A stretch of 64,000 bases of DNA from Cloeon dipterum (taxonomy: Eukaryota; Arthropoda; Insecta; Ephemeroptera; Baetidae), in contig NC_088790.1 of NCBI RefSeq assembly GCF_949628265.1, positions 8,250,545 to 8,314,544 of the forward strand, given 5' to 3'. Below are positions 36,467 to 47,209 of the stretch, piece after piece. Under the pieces are notes generated by a model. That model worked only from the letters and a program-made list of their open reading frames with translations. It was not told where the DNA came from and did no database searches. The stretch's first letter is position 1; every line of letters starts with the position of its first letter. Both the position numbers and the translations under genes were made by a program.

Positions 36467-37544
36467 TTTCACCTGAATCGTGATCTATTTAAAATAACAT
36501 CGAAAATGTTTTGTGGAAGAAAGAATAACACGAACAACACCTTTTAGCTTTCATCGAGATGGACTCCATACTCGTCTATGTACTCAAGGGCTTGTTTTTC
36601 TTCACAGCTGGTTTCACCAATAAGCAGGGAGCAGGGCCCCTTATTGGACGCCAATTTTTTGGAGTGGGGAGAGCAAGGCTCTCGAAATCTTCTATTCCGT
36701 AAATTAAGCCTTTTTTGCTTGTGGGTTTGCAGAGCAATGAAAGATATAAAATTATCAATTATGAATTATTTAATTATGTTGTGTGTTGCAATTTATCTTT
36801 ACAACAAAAGTGAGGGCCATTGCCAGCTTACTTCGCTACACATTTCTTTCAATAGACACAACTCAACCCCCTCTCAAGTTGATCCAACACGCAGGACACA
36901 TTCAGTAGAAGAAAACGGATTGAGGATGGTGCAGCACGACCAGCACAGTAAACTTTATAATTCTGTCAGATCAAGTGCCGCATTTGCGTGAGAATGCATG
37001 TTTCCACTAAGAGTAATAAATAAAAATAATACATGACCATTCCGTAAAAAAATGTTCCGGCGCTGTTTAGTTTAATGATTTTTAATAATCCTAGAATACA
37101 GTTACGTTTACACAATAATTACCAACTACAGGAAAAAAACTATTCACATCATGTCATCAATCAATTTAGGTTTCCTGGAGTACTGCGTAATTTTTCAAAT
37201 TAAAAGGGCGAGCAAACGTTTAAATTAACCCTTAAAAAAAAGTTGCACGTACGCTGCTTTTTTGAGCGCAATTTCCAGATTGCACGCAATCCCCAAAAAA
37301 TGGATATTGTTTTCAATTAACTCTTGTGTTTGTGTTAATATTTTATTTTAGGCAACTCGACAATTGCCTAGACAGTCGTGAAAAATAAGATCGAACAAAA
37401 TGTTTCAAAAATCAGTCTTGACCGACTGATTGATCTTTGCAAACCCTTGATGCTTTTGATGTGTGTCTTGTCTCTATGTATGTGAGTGGCAACCGTTACA
37501 TTCAAGTACAAAATAAGAAAGAAGAGAAGATTTTGTCTGTTAGG
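36467..37544. other. Spacer between the zinc-finger gene and the lingerer 3' end
   Basis: This region holds the upstream part of the zinc-finger gene, the uncharacterised plus-strand frame 36578-36991, a plus-strand AATAAA near 37018, and a minus-strand AATAAA (plus TTTATT at 37342-37347) that would suit lingerer, about 200 bp after its stop. Otherwise it is AT-rich with nothing recognised. Confidence 0.4.
36578..36991 (+). CDS. Uncharacterised small protein with a membrane or signal segment
   Basis: A single open frame of 137 codons begins 112 bp from the zinc-finger start, in the opposite direction. Its second half, from an internal ATG (MKDIKLSIMNYLIMLCVAIY), looks like a signal peptide or type II anchor, followed by a polar segment with Arg pairs and no cysteine pattern. 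A good acceptor (GTGGGTTTGCAG) lies just before that ATG, so an upstream exon ending elsewhere is also possible. A second frame starting with ATG at 36559 (MDSILVYVLKGLFFFTAGFT) overlaps it. AATAAA follows at about 37018. I do not recognise the product, and the frame may be fortuitous or part of a non-coding leader. Confidence 0.3.
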   Translation: MYSRACFSSQLVSPISREQGPLLDANFLEWGEQGSRNLLFRKLSLFCLWVCRAMKDIKLSIMNYLIMLCVAIYLYNKSEGHCQLTSLHISFNRHNSTPSQVDPTRRTHSVEENGLRMVQHDQHSKLYNSVRSSAAFA

Positions 37545-40500
37545 TTAATTCTGAGTCCAGAAAGTGTTGTATCCCTGCTTGCTAGTCTTGTTCTGCTGAG
37601 AACTTGTCTGCGAACGCTGTCCTGAGCCAGTGCCAGAGTCCTGTGAAATCGAGACGCCGTTTTAGTTTGGTCACTGGACATGGGCACAAGTTTACACAAG
37701 AAGCAGAATTTGGAACGGAATTGGCATGCACAGTTCCCCACGAACCAAGCAGACAGAACTAGGAAAGCTTTTAAGGCTGATTATGTGCTCAAAGTCTAGG
37801 GAAGCTTGAATGTCAAGTAGAATTATATTAGTCTTTCTCTAGTGCGAGAGGACTGACTGTATGGACAACAGGGAATCAAGTCAGACACTTACCGAGCGTC
37901 TGCCCTGGTTCCTATACTCCATCTAGATAGAAAGAAAAATAACTGAATAAGTCAGAGCCGTTTTTCCAAGCCTAGCTGCTTATTCCATGGGGATTCCAAA
38001 CAGGAAATAAAATAAAACAGGTGCTAAGTGCTGTATCAGAGTGCTATCTCACCTGATGCAGTTGCTGATGCATCTGCTGAGGCATCGCTGGAATGAAGAG
38101 AGGAGCGTACTGCGTGGCACCCGCTCCGATCTGGCCTGTCTGGGAAGCCGGCAAGCTGAACGGCTGCGGCGCGGCTGAGTAGCTTTGCTTATCGTATGAC
38201 TGCAAGTACAATTTTGAATGAGATCAAACAATTTACGAGCAATCATTTTATGAAACCAATAACTTTAAATAAAAGATCTGAAAAAAAAACCACAAGGGAA
38301 TACTCACATTGACTTTGCCGAGAGCAGGGTGCGGCTTGCCGTACATGGCGGACGTAATATCTGAAGCAGACCCAGTGGCCGAGCCAGTAGTACCTCCGCT
38401 ACCGACCACACTACCCTTGCCGCTCTGGCCTCCCTGACTGCTGGCGTTGACATAGCCGCTGCTGCTCTTGCTGTAGTCAGCAGCACCTTGGCCAGCCAGG
38501 CTGTCATAGCTGGTGCCAAAACCCGTGTAGCCGGCTGGCTTTGCATACTGCGTGCTGTTAGTGGCAGCATGCGTGTTTGTGGCGGGGGTCGGCAACTGCG
38601 GTTCCTCGCTGGTCAGTAATGGTAGATCCTCATATTTGACAATACATACCGGATATAAGGGTGCGCTGTATTGGAAGCTTCCAGGTACAACATTGGCTCC
38701 GTAAAAGTAAGCATAGCCAGGAGGCAGCGTGGTTGGATTGAGCATAGGCTGCTGGTGGGTCGGGGTCGCGTTCTGCAATGAGCATGTGAATTATGATACC
38801 AATTTTCACAATCACATTAAAAGTCACATTTAAATACTTATTGTTAGTAGAGAGCGATAAGCATTTTTTTCTTTAACATTTATGCTTCTTTAGTACAGTG
38901 AAATTAGATGGCACTGATATGGATAATTATTAGGTGGATAATATTGTTTATCAGCCTTAATAGGAGATCAAGTACAAATTAAGTCTTTGGGCATACCTGT
39001 TGCGAAAGGGTGGAAGGAACTGGGCTGGAATTGTTGTCAGTTCTGGTGTACCTGCCGTCGCCGGACACAGAATAAGCCACACTGGTCATACCACTATCCC
39101 GTCCAGTAAGGCTGCTGATGTCGTAGTAGCCACCAGGCGTCTGCTGCTTTACCAAATGTGAGCATTGAATTAAAACATTTGAATCACTTGCGGCTTACCA
39201 TTGGTACCCGAGATGAAAGCATTTGGTGTTGGAAATCATCAAAGCTGTAGATTGGCTGCTGCACGTTGAAGTACGGCACCTGGCCCTGCCCCATGATGTA
39301 CTGCTGCTGGTGGCTAAGCATCGCTGGTGGAACACCTTTAAACAAACACGTCATTATTAGGATGTAGTAATGGCGCAAGCAATTGAGGCCACTTATTTTC
39401 TTTTCAGCCAAATGCCAATATAATCACATAGAATCATAAGTAGTTTTATAAGGTAGTCTGGGGTTTTTCATCATTCTCAATCTCAAGGGAATATAGTAAT
39501 TTATTTCCTCTTACCTGCAGTTGAACTTGTAACTTTGGTGCTAGCTGTGCTGCTCTGGCCAGTGGAAGTGAGACCAAGGGCCTGTGAAGCAGAGGCTTGC
39601 GTTGTAGAACTTGACGTTGTCCCGCTGCTGGGAGCATCATACTGCAAGGAAAAACTGAATTCCAACACACATTTACTAAAGAAAAAACTACCTGTCCATC
39701 CTTGGACGACGCCATGCTGGAGCCCATTTTGCTGGCACTGACCGAACTGGAGCTGTGCAAAGAAGACGTGGTGGTGGTTGGACCGTTGCTCCCGTAGTTG
39801 CCCGGGTACTGCGTGCTGTTGGCTGCGGTGTACGCTGTGCCAGATCCTGAGGTAATGTAGCTCTGCGGATACTGCTGGTTGTAAGTGGATGAAGTGGCGG
39901 CCGAAACGGTCTGGCCTATCGACGGGTATGCCTGGTACGTGTTTCCACCAGTCGACTGATGGTAGGTGTTTGTGCTGCTAGTCTGGCTGTAAGTGGTGGT
40001 TGGGGCGCTCGACGACTGGAACGATTGGTTTCCTCCATAACCCGATTGACCGCTCGAGTACGACTGGCCCTGCGTCTGCCCGCTAGGGTACTGCGAGGAC
40101 GAAACCTGAGACGAGTAGCCGCTCGCCGGCCCTGACGACGGGTAGCTCGACCCCGACTGATAGGACTTCTGGTATGAGCTCTGGTAGTTGGAGCTCGTGT
40201 TGTTGCTGTTCGAGTAAGCCAGGTTGTCCGGCTTGGCTGACTCGATGCCAGTTGAGCTGACAGGTGGCCGGTAAGAGCCGCTCTGCTGCTGCGCCTTGTG
40301 GTCACTTACTTGCGCAGGGAATGTCATGGAATCAGTTCCTCCCAACTGAAAATAGTTCGCAAGATTTGTCAAAACAATACGAAACAATCAGCTGTATCAA
40401 TTCATTCTTAACTCAGCTTTTCAGACCGCCTCATCTCTTTATCAGTAGAAAAAAATGAACCAGAAAATAAAAGCATTGAACGTGCTTGGCAACAGATACT

Positions 40501-43500
40501 GGGGCTAGGGTTTAATATTTAATCGCTTACAATAATATTTATTCTTTAAGTTTGAATTAAATGAATATTAACAAAAGAGTAGAATGCTTGATATTTATTG
40601 GTGGATCAGATTAATCTACGCCGGACTGTTTGTTAAGAATGACGAGAATTAAATAAATATAGAAGAGTAAAATGGCCCGAAGAAAATCACTCTGACAGAG
40701 TTATAAGCAAAGAAAATCAAGTTTATTCCAAGAAGCTTGGTGATGGTTCACAACCTCTTTTAATTCATTAGTATAGAATAAAAAAACAATGAACTTAAAT
40801 TTAGTTTAAGCTAGGCGAAAATGACACATAAGGAATAGAAGAATAGCCAGTTGATCCATGCATTGTTTTAGTTTTTTCCCATAAATAGCATATTTAAATT
40901 CAAAGCTTAAAAGTTGCAATGCTGAGGGAATGCGACATAGAAACACTTGTTTGCTAGCTGACACGTGGTTTTAGGCATCACGTAGTTTACCCAATATACG
41001 AAGATTTGAGATAGAAGAGGCACGCAGGCGTAACAGAGGGTGTAACACCCTTCAGGTAGTCTATTGGAATGTGCTGCCCTCTAAGTATGGCATTAAAAGT
41101 TGTTGATACTTCAGTGTTCAGAGTTTTATCCAGCCGATTTAATCAATGGTGGTTTTAACCCCCCTATTTTAGCCGGCTTTATTCTGGTTTTTGAATTTTT
41201 TCACAGCTTGTCAAAAATCCACAAGTTAGTTTAAATTTTTTTGTTGCAGTCGAAAAAAAGCAAAAAACAAAACGGATTAAGCCGGATAAAACCACCTCGT
41301 TGTAGAAAAATCCGGCTTTTTCGAAACACTGATACTTTCAATTCCGAAAGTCCATGGCAAAAGACTCAATAGAGATGTTTTCTCGATACAATTACTTAGG
41401 TCTGATGGCTACCAATAATTTATTCATGTATCAGATAAATGCCTAATTCTTCAAAGTATATCAGTTGAGTTTTGTAAGGTAGCTTAGGTTATTTGCATCA
41501 TTTACATGAATAACACAATAATTTAGAGACTTAACAACAATTAAACAACAGTAAAATTTCCTAACCTTTTGACTGTGAGAGATGGCAGACAAGCTGGTCT
41601 GGCTCAGGTCCTTGGCATTGGCAGTCTGAGCTCCAGCCGAGCTCGAGTAGGCAGTCATGTTATCTTGAGCCTGTTGGCCCTTGCTGTTCAAACTCATGCT
41701 GCTAAGATCAAGCGGCGGCCCACTACCACCGGAACCCTGTTTGAGGTCGGATGAGGTTTTGTACTTGGAATTCGACTCTGGCGTGCTCTTCGAGAGCTCA
41801 AACGAATCTGAGCCAAACTCGAGTCCTCCGAACTGCACGTCCAACCCTGGAGCCGTGGTCGCGTCGCCAGGCATCTCAACAGCAGAGGATGGAATCTAAC
41901 AGAAATCAAACAAACGGGTTCGTCAAGCAAAGCAATCATGGGTTCACAAAATATATGACAGTCCAGCTTCATTGCTGTTACTTGGATTAGTTTTATCAAG
42001 ATTGTATTTTTTTTTAAATTTTTCAAGGGGTTAGTGGGTGTTAGAGTACAAACAAGAGACAAACCCTTACTTTTGAAGGGGGTGGAAGCCTTGTACGCTG
42101 CACCTTTGGTCTGGACTGAAGGTTTTGTTGAGATTGGGGAGCCGTCTGTTTCTGCTGGTGAGGCAGCGACTGCGCTGAGTTCTTAATTTGGCTGCTGTAG
42201 CTGGCGTTCGAGCCACCGTATGCTGTTGCAGAGTAAGATGCTGCAATTAGTGTTTGATTACACTCCTGCTTGTGAGACAGAAATATGAGGCATGACTCCA
42301 ATTTCGCATGCATCAGACAAATGCCTTCGTATTCATCAAAGAGTGATATTCAGTCACGTTTTGTAAGGTAGCTTAAGGTTTTTACATCAATTGCACTTGG
42401 CATTTAAAGAACATTAAATGCGCGCCCTTCCCGGTCCTCGGACAGGGATAAAAAGCAAAAAAAAAATACATTAAAAGAACACGAACATACCTGTCGCCGA
42501 ATATGACGCAGGGCTAGACGACTGGTAGTTTCCAGCAGTGGCCGCGTAGCCACCAGAGTTGACAGCGGAGACATACGAGATCGGTTCCTTGGGCCCGTTG
42601 GTGGATGATGCGCCGACTCCGACAGCGGCCTTCAGGGATTCATTTGCCGCTGCCACCTGGGTCAGTTGAGAGAAGTACTGAGATTGTGCTGGTGTAAGCT
42701 TGTTCGGTGTGGTGGTCAGCGACTGCGGAAGCATACTGGCCGCCGTGTCGAGGCTGCTCGCCGCGCCAGACAGACCTTTGGCCACGACAGCGGCCATCTC
42801 ACGGTCCATGGCATCGACCGCCTCCATGGCCGACGGCCTCGGCGCTGTGCTCGGTGTGAATACCTTGGTATCAGCCAGGGAGCCGGTGTATTCCTCGTTA
42901 TCCCAATCTTCAGTCACAGGGAAATTGTCGTTCCACTCTCCCACGCCGTAGTCAGCACCATTAGCGTTAGTCTCAGCCTCGTTGTCCCCATGGGGGTCCC
43001 ACGTCTCTATCGACTTGGGAAAGCCTCCCTTCTCCCCCCTGCCTTGGAAGGTACGAGGCCCCGATCGACCGCCACCCCTACCACCTCGGCCAGATCTTCC
43101 TGGCCCGTTGGCCATTCTGCCGGCACCCCGCTTAGGGGCTGATTCACCCTTGACACCGCCCTCCTCCTGCAAGTTCTTCTCATTCTCTTTGTTCTCTCTA
43201 CCGCGCCCTGAAAAGTAAAATGAGAAAATAAAATTTATTACACACCTACAGTACAACTAACATGCAATTTAAAATATTACAAAACAAACAATGTTTAGAT
43301 TTAAATTTTAATATTGTTAAATATGCAACTAGAAACGTACATCCACGGCTGTCTGAGGAGCCACGGCCCCGCATTCGAGGAGGACCACCACCTCTGGTGC
43401 GGGAACGCTCTCGGTCGACCGTTGAATCACCAGGTTCGCTACGATCCCTGGCAGCGCCTTCAGACTTTTCTCCGCGAGAAGATGAAACAGCACCTGCTTG

Positions 43501-44314
43501 GTTGCGAGTCTTCTTTTTCTTTCCAGATGTTTCCCACTCACCCTGAATACACGTGCTCTATTAATCAAGTTGAATAGATCACAAATTTCGAACTTACAGT
43601 TCCAGAGCCCTCAAGCAGCATATTCACTGCTCTGTCCAGGTCATTGTCGCAGTCATGCAAAGCGGTGCACACTTCGTCCTCCGACTTGCGCGTGGCGTCC
43701 ATAACCTGCTTGATTTTGTTTTTCATGTCTGGATCCTCAGTTCGAGTGTCAATAATTTGTGCAAGTCTCATTTGTTCCGCAGTGGCCTAAAATGGAGCAC
43801 GTGTTACAAATTGCGTCAGGGGGATAATCATAAAATGGCGTGGCGTGTCCATCCTATGCCCCCTTTCTTTTACCTTGTTGCCCTCCTTGATGATCTGAGC
43901 GGTACGATCACTCGATGGTGCATGAGCCTCCTTGTTATTTTGACCTTTGTTTTTGCCCTGGTATTTGAAAATATTTTAGCTTCCAAGACGAAACTTTGAT
44001 TCTATTCTACAGAAGAACCAGGCAAGAACATGCGAAAATAAAAAAGGAGCTCCGACATGCAGAGATACACATAAATACGTGTCCCCTCCGGCGGAAAAAA
44101 AATTAACCCCGCGATGAACAAGCGTGAAATTTGTGCTTAAAAAGGCAGCACAAATCCATTAGAAAATTACCTTTGGAACATTGTCTGAAGCTTTGGGTGT
44201 GTCTGTCTTTGTAGTTTCTGTCTTCTGAGCTTTGTTTGATGGAGTAAGGTCGCCGCTGGATGATTTCGCAGCACCTTTGCCGCCACGCGGGCCGGCTCTG
44301 ATAACAGAGCTCAT
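37545..44314 (-). CDS. lig: Lingerer (UBAP2/UBAP2L family), complete coding region
   Basis: Cytoplasmic RNA-granule protein; fly Lingerer acts with FMR1, Caprin and Rasputin in growth control, and UBAP2L nucleates stress granules. Fifteen coding exons on the minus strand join in phase to 1212 residues: 44314-44171, 43957-43874, 43786-43598, 43542-43341, 43207-42491, 42240-42071, 41895-41566, 40345-39692, 39641-39515, 39335-39199, 39143-38997, 38772-38308, 38199-38053, 37922-37893, 37640-37545. Residues 1-76 are basic and low complexity. A UBA domain fills exon 3 (about 85-135: [40 protein letters not shown]). An RGG-rich RNA-binding stretch follows ([16 protein letters not shown], exon 5) with the family motif WDPHGDNE. 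The rest is Ser/Tyr/Gln/Gly-rich and probably disordered, with [10 protein letters not shown] near the C-terminus, ending GYNTFWTQN. Exon 12 contains a 54-nt segment that looks like a tiny intron. The exon 11 acceptor is ambiguous by one CAG codon. Confidence 0.93.
38596..38649 (-). other. 54-nt in-frame intron-like segment in lingerer exon 12
   Basis: On the minus strand the segment begins GTATGT, contains TTACTGACC (a branch-point-like sequence) and ends CGCAG. It is exactly 18 codons and has no stop, so it can be kept or removed without shifting the frame. The peptide it would add ([12 protein letters not shown]...) is charged and hydrophobic, unlike the Ser/Gly/Tyr/Thr-rich flanks, and interrupts the segment PLYP...PTPATNTHA. 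It may be a minimal intron or an exitron. It lacks a pyrimidine tract, which argues against efficient splicing. Confidence 0.5.
40346..41565 (-). other. Lingerer intron 7
   Basis: A 1.2 kb intron, AT-rich. Near its 5' end, at 41430-41505, it carries one copy of a sequence that recurs in introns 5 and 9. A short GC-richer patch lies at 41020-41090. No coding content was recognised. Confidence 0.45.
41430..41505. repeat. Lingerer intronic repeat, copy in intron 7
   Basis: The plus-strand sequence runs TCAGATAAATGCCT...CAAAG...TTTTGTAAGGTAGCTTAGGTT...GCATCA. It matches 42312-42400 in intron 5 over about 85 bp, and a shorter core matches about 39440-39475 in intron 9 (TTTTATAAGGTAGTCTGGGG). Confidence 0.55.
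42312..42400. repeat. Lingerer intronic repeat, copy in intron 5
   Basis: This is the partner of the intron 7 copy, with CAGACAAATGCCT, CATCAAAG and TTTTGTAAGGTAGCTTAAGG in the same order. It lies directly before a short SINE tail. The sharing of long stretches in order supports duplication rather than chance. Confidence 0.55.
42411..42475 (+). mobile_element. Severely 5'-truncated SINE tail with target-site duplications
   Basis: A 49 bp insert (42419-42467) matches the 3' end of the SINE at 13871-14226: TGCGCGCCCTTCCCGGTCCT against GTGCGCGCCCTTCCCGATCC, followed by an A-rich tail. It is flanked by direct ACATTAAA repeats at 42411-42418 and 42468-42475, as expected for LINE-driven insertion. 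It ends 15 bp from the donor site of lingerer exon 5. Confidence 0.7.
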
Positions 44315-44354
44315 CTTGCTCTATTCTTATTATGTACACTTTTTACAAGAAGTA
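44315..44354 (-). other. Lingerer 5' UTR part of the first coding exon
   Basis: On the minus strand an acceptor (TCTGTTTCAG) precedes 44354, and 40 bp of leader lie before the ATG at 44314. This implies at least one upstream non-coding exon. A matching donor (GCGAG|GTGAGT) lies at 45034. Confidence 0.55.
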
Positions 44355-45033
44355 CTGAAACAGAAAAAGATACAATCATTTACCGATCAGCGTTTCTTGT
44401 AATTCAGGACATTAACCAGTACATAGGTTGTAGTGTCCTTGAAATCGTAATGCGTGCATCCCAAGCAACGCGGCTTCGGCCATCATGCAAAGTGACGAAA
44501 TCAACAAAATAATAAAGCATTATGGGCACATAAATGTGTTTCACACGAAGGGAGTGTTACAAAGTTTTGAAACAATTTCTTAATCTCTACTAGTCGATAT
44601 AACTTGAAAACAACCGTCCTTTGTGGGTCAAGCATTGGTTTTCCTGTGCCGGGGTTGAGCATAAACAATCACAAAAATGAGCGAACAGTGTGAAAAATCA
44701 CAACCAAAACGCGTAATTACCAGAGAAAAACTTAGCGGATGGTTAAAGAGCACAGTTACATAAATTAAAAGCGCAAAATTGAAAGCGGAAAACGCATAGA
44801 AGCTCCCGGTTTTAGCCCATGTGGGAGAGACGCCATTTCCATCTTTAAGCAGACATAACTTGATGACATCTATCCAAGGATAACATTGTTTATTTAGCTC
44901 TAATGGTCAAATTTTTGCGCCGGATCGAGCGGCGATTAACCCAAAGTCCTACCCAAAACAAAAGCAAGAGAAATAAAGGCTACTTACAACGCAGAAACTG
45001 GCAAAACTGAAGGAAATTCAGAGAGGAACTCAC

Positions 45034-45112
45034 CTCGCAAACGCTCAAAAAAGCAAACGGTCACGTGACTTGGAAGGCTTCGCGCAAGCGTCGTGTTGCG
45101 GCGCTGACGTCA
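45034..45112 (-). promoter_or_regulatory. Lingerer first non-coding exon and promoter with E-box and CRE
   Basis: A strong donor (GAG|GTGAGT) ends a GC-richer segment at 45034. Immediately upstream lie GTCACGTGAC (45060-45069), a palindromic E-box of the kind bound by USF/MITF-type bHLH factors, and TGACGTCA (45105-45112), a perfect CRE. The transcription start is not determined, so one of these may fall inside the leader. Confidence 0.5.
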
Positions 45113-45730
45113 TTTGTATATTGTGCGAGGGAATTTTTTCAAAATATTCTTCAAGCCCAGTGGTTTATAAATAAAAATTTCTTTAATAGAACGAATTGAC
45201 CAATTATTTTAAATGAAATTATAGGCTGAATTTAAATAATAAATAGTCTAAGTGACTCCACGAGCAATTTTTATTAATAAACAATCCAGGATGGTGTATA
45301 TTTGCGAACTATTGGAAAGTTGTGGAATAAAACCAGTTCCTGTATATTCGATTGAAGTGTTGTTGCCTGCATTTATGATGCATTACATACTCTGTACTTG
45401 TTATTATGATGTATGACAATGTGCAAAATATGAGTTTAATTTGATACGTCAATGGTGGTTCTTGGTTACTTCATAATGACAAGGATGATAAATACTTATT
45501 GCAGAAATTCATTCATCTAAAATATATATTTTTTTAGAAATTATTATGTCTTTATTTAAGCTTAGTAAGTTACTAAATTTCATCAGGTTTGAAAACGATT
45601 CATACAAAACAAATTTTAATTTAAAATACTGTCGTTTGTAATGGTAAAATAGGGATGAGAGAAAGTTCCATTTTCCACTTATTCTATAACAACATCATCT
45701 ATTTATTTACACATAACTTCAACCAATTAA

Positions 45731-47209
45731 TTATTTAGCCAACTTCTCGATCTGTTGCAAAACATCTCCTGCTGCCAAATTTGTAAGAGGTACGCTGCTC
45801 TCTTTTCCAAGTTCTGAAATCAAAATAAGATGGCATGAAAACAATTATTGCTAGAACATAACAAGACATTACCAAAAAAAGTCCAGTTACTAGTAAAATT
45901 AAATTGTGTTAACATTTTTCCCCAAATAAAGCCACAAAAAATTATGACATGATCTTTCATCAAAAGAATTTTTGTTTCATTACAGCCAGGCTAACACAAA
46001 CTGGCCTTTCGTTGTGTACACTAAATTCTTAATAGTGATGCTTTTTGTAAAAATTTATAAAATATACCCTAGAGCAGGTGGGTGACCTGGCATTTTGGTA
46101 ATAAGATAATATCATTTAATTAATATTTATTTTTGTCTTTGGAGCAAGCCTCAATTATTTCCTCATGAATAGACGTTGAAACTGGTTAAGAATTAAAACG
46201 ACAAATTTGAAAACAACGAGGATGAAGCCTGGTTTCATTTTTTTTCTTAACATGAAAACAACCTTGAGTGGTCATGGTCACCTTTTTAAAAATTAAATTA
46301 ATATTTTCTAAAATTTAAAAGATGACGACAGATTACCGAGAATGGTTTAAATGGAATCTAAGTTAGGGCGGTGAAGCTGATCTAGAAAGAGAGAGGAGAG
46401 GGATACAGAGATTATTCTATGACACGAGTGCGAAAACTTAAGGGTGTTTATTTGGCTCTCTGCCCCCGACTGTATGATACTTTGCAAACGAGAACCTGCG
46501 AGGACATGACTGTGAAAGAGGTTAAGAACTGCAGCTTGAGGGCTGTGCAAGTTCCGGGCTTTAGACCTCAACCCTGTACGTCCGAAGGGTACAAAGGGTT
46601 GAGCGCCAGACGGCGGTATTAAGAGCACCCGAACTCGTCGGCAGTCCCACCTCAATTCACCACAAAATATTAGTTAACATTTCAGCACTTAAAGAACAAC
46701 GTTCGTTGTTTTAATTAACGTACCGTATCTAGCATAAACTCGAGGCTGAACTCCGCTGCATTCTCTGATGAGGATTGGGAACCGTGGGTTCGACTTCTTC
46801 AAATCAACATAATGCTTTTCAATGAAGTCTCTGAAATTTAAAATAAAATTTAAGCTATCATACTATCAAAGTCAATATGTATGTATATATTACATAGAAA
46901 TTTATCTAATCGTGATTTTCTAATAATACATACATACATGAAAAGAGATTTACATAGCAAATTTATGTTATAATATAAAGCTGCATAAATATTTTTAATC
47001 AGAATCGTGTATCATATGATAAAAAATAAAGTGTTCAATGTTCATGGCACAGCATCAAGTGAATAGGAACTACATATATATAACCACCATTCAAAGTGAT
47101 ACATATTTTAGCGAATTTACCTCACTCCTCGGCTCTGCTCGGACTTCTGGCAGAGGTGGATTCGCAATTCCTTCAGTGCTAAACCAAATTTCAATGCTCT
47201 CCCAGCCAT
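45731..47209 (-). CDS. NDUFA2: NADH dehydrogenase 1 alpha subcomplex subunit 2 (ND-B8)
   Basis: Accessory subunit of mitochondrial complex I with a thioredoxin-like fold, located in the matrix arm. Three exons on the minus strand (47209-47121, 46830-46724, 45813-45731) join in phase to 92 residues. The sequence starts [20 protein letters not shown], followed by [20 protein letters not shown], then [20 protein letters not shown] and a [12 protein letters not shown] tail, all conserved in the family. Length is slightly shorter than human (99). A minus-strand AATAAA lies at 45702-45707, only 24 bp from the stop, so the 3' UTR is very short. It is head to head with the sulfotransferase gene. Confidence 0.95.
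46415..46655. other. GC-richer block in NDUFA2 intron 2, possible old SINE
   Basis: About 240 bp of balanced base composition stands out in a very AT-rich intron. It includes ACGGCGGTATTAAGAGCACC, which weakly recalls the CGGCGGTGTTATTGGGACCC segment of the SINE at 20400-20706. The rest does not align by eye. It may be a diverged SINE of a related family. Open frames on both strands show no known domain. Confidence 0.25.

Noticed and set aside
42666-43142. 158-codon plus-strand frame
   Set aside because: It is antisense to the RGG-rich exon 5 of lingerer and is a shadow of that sequence.
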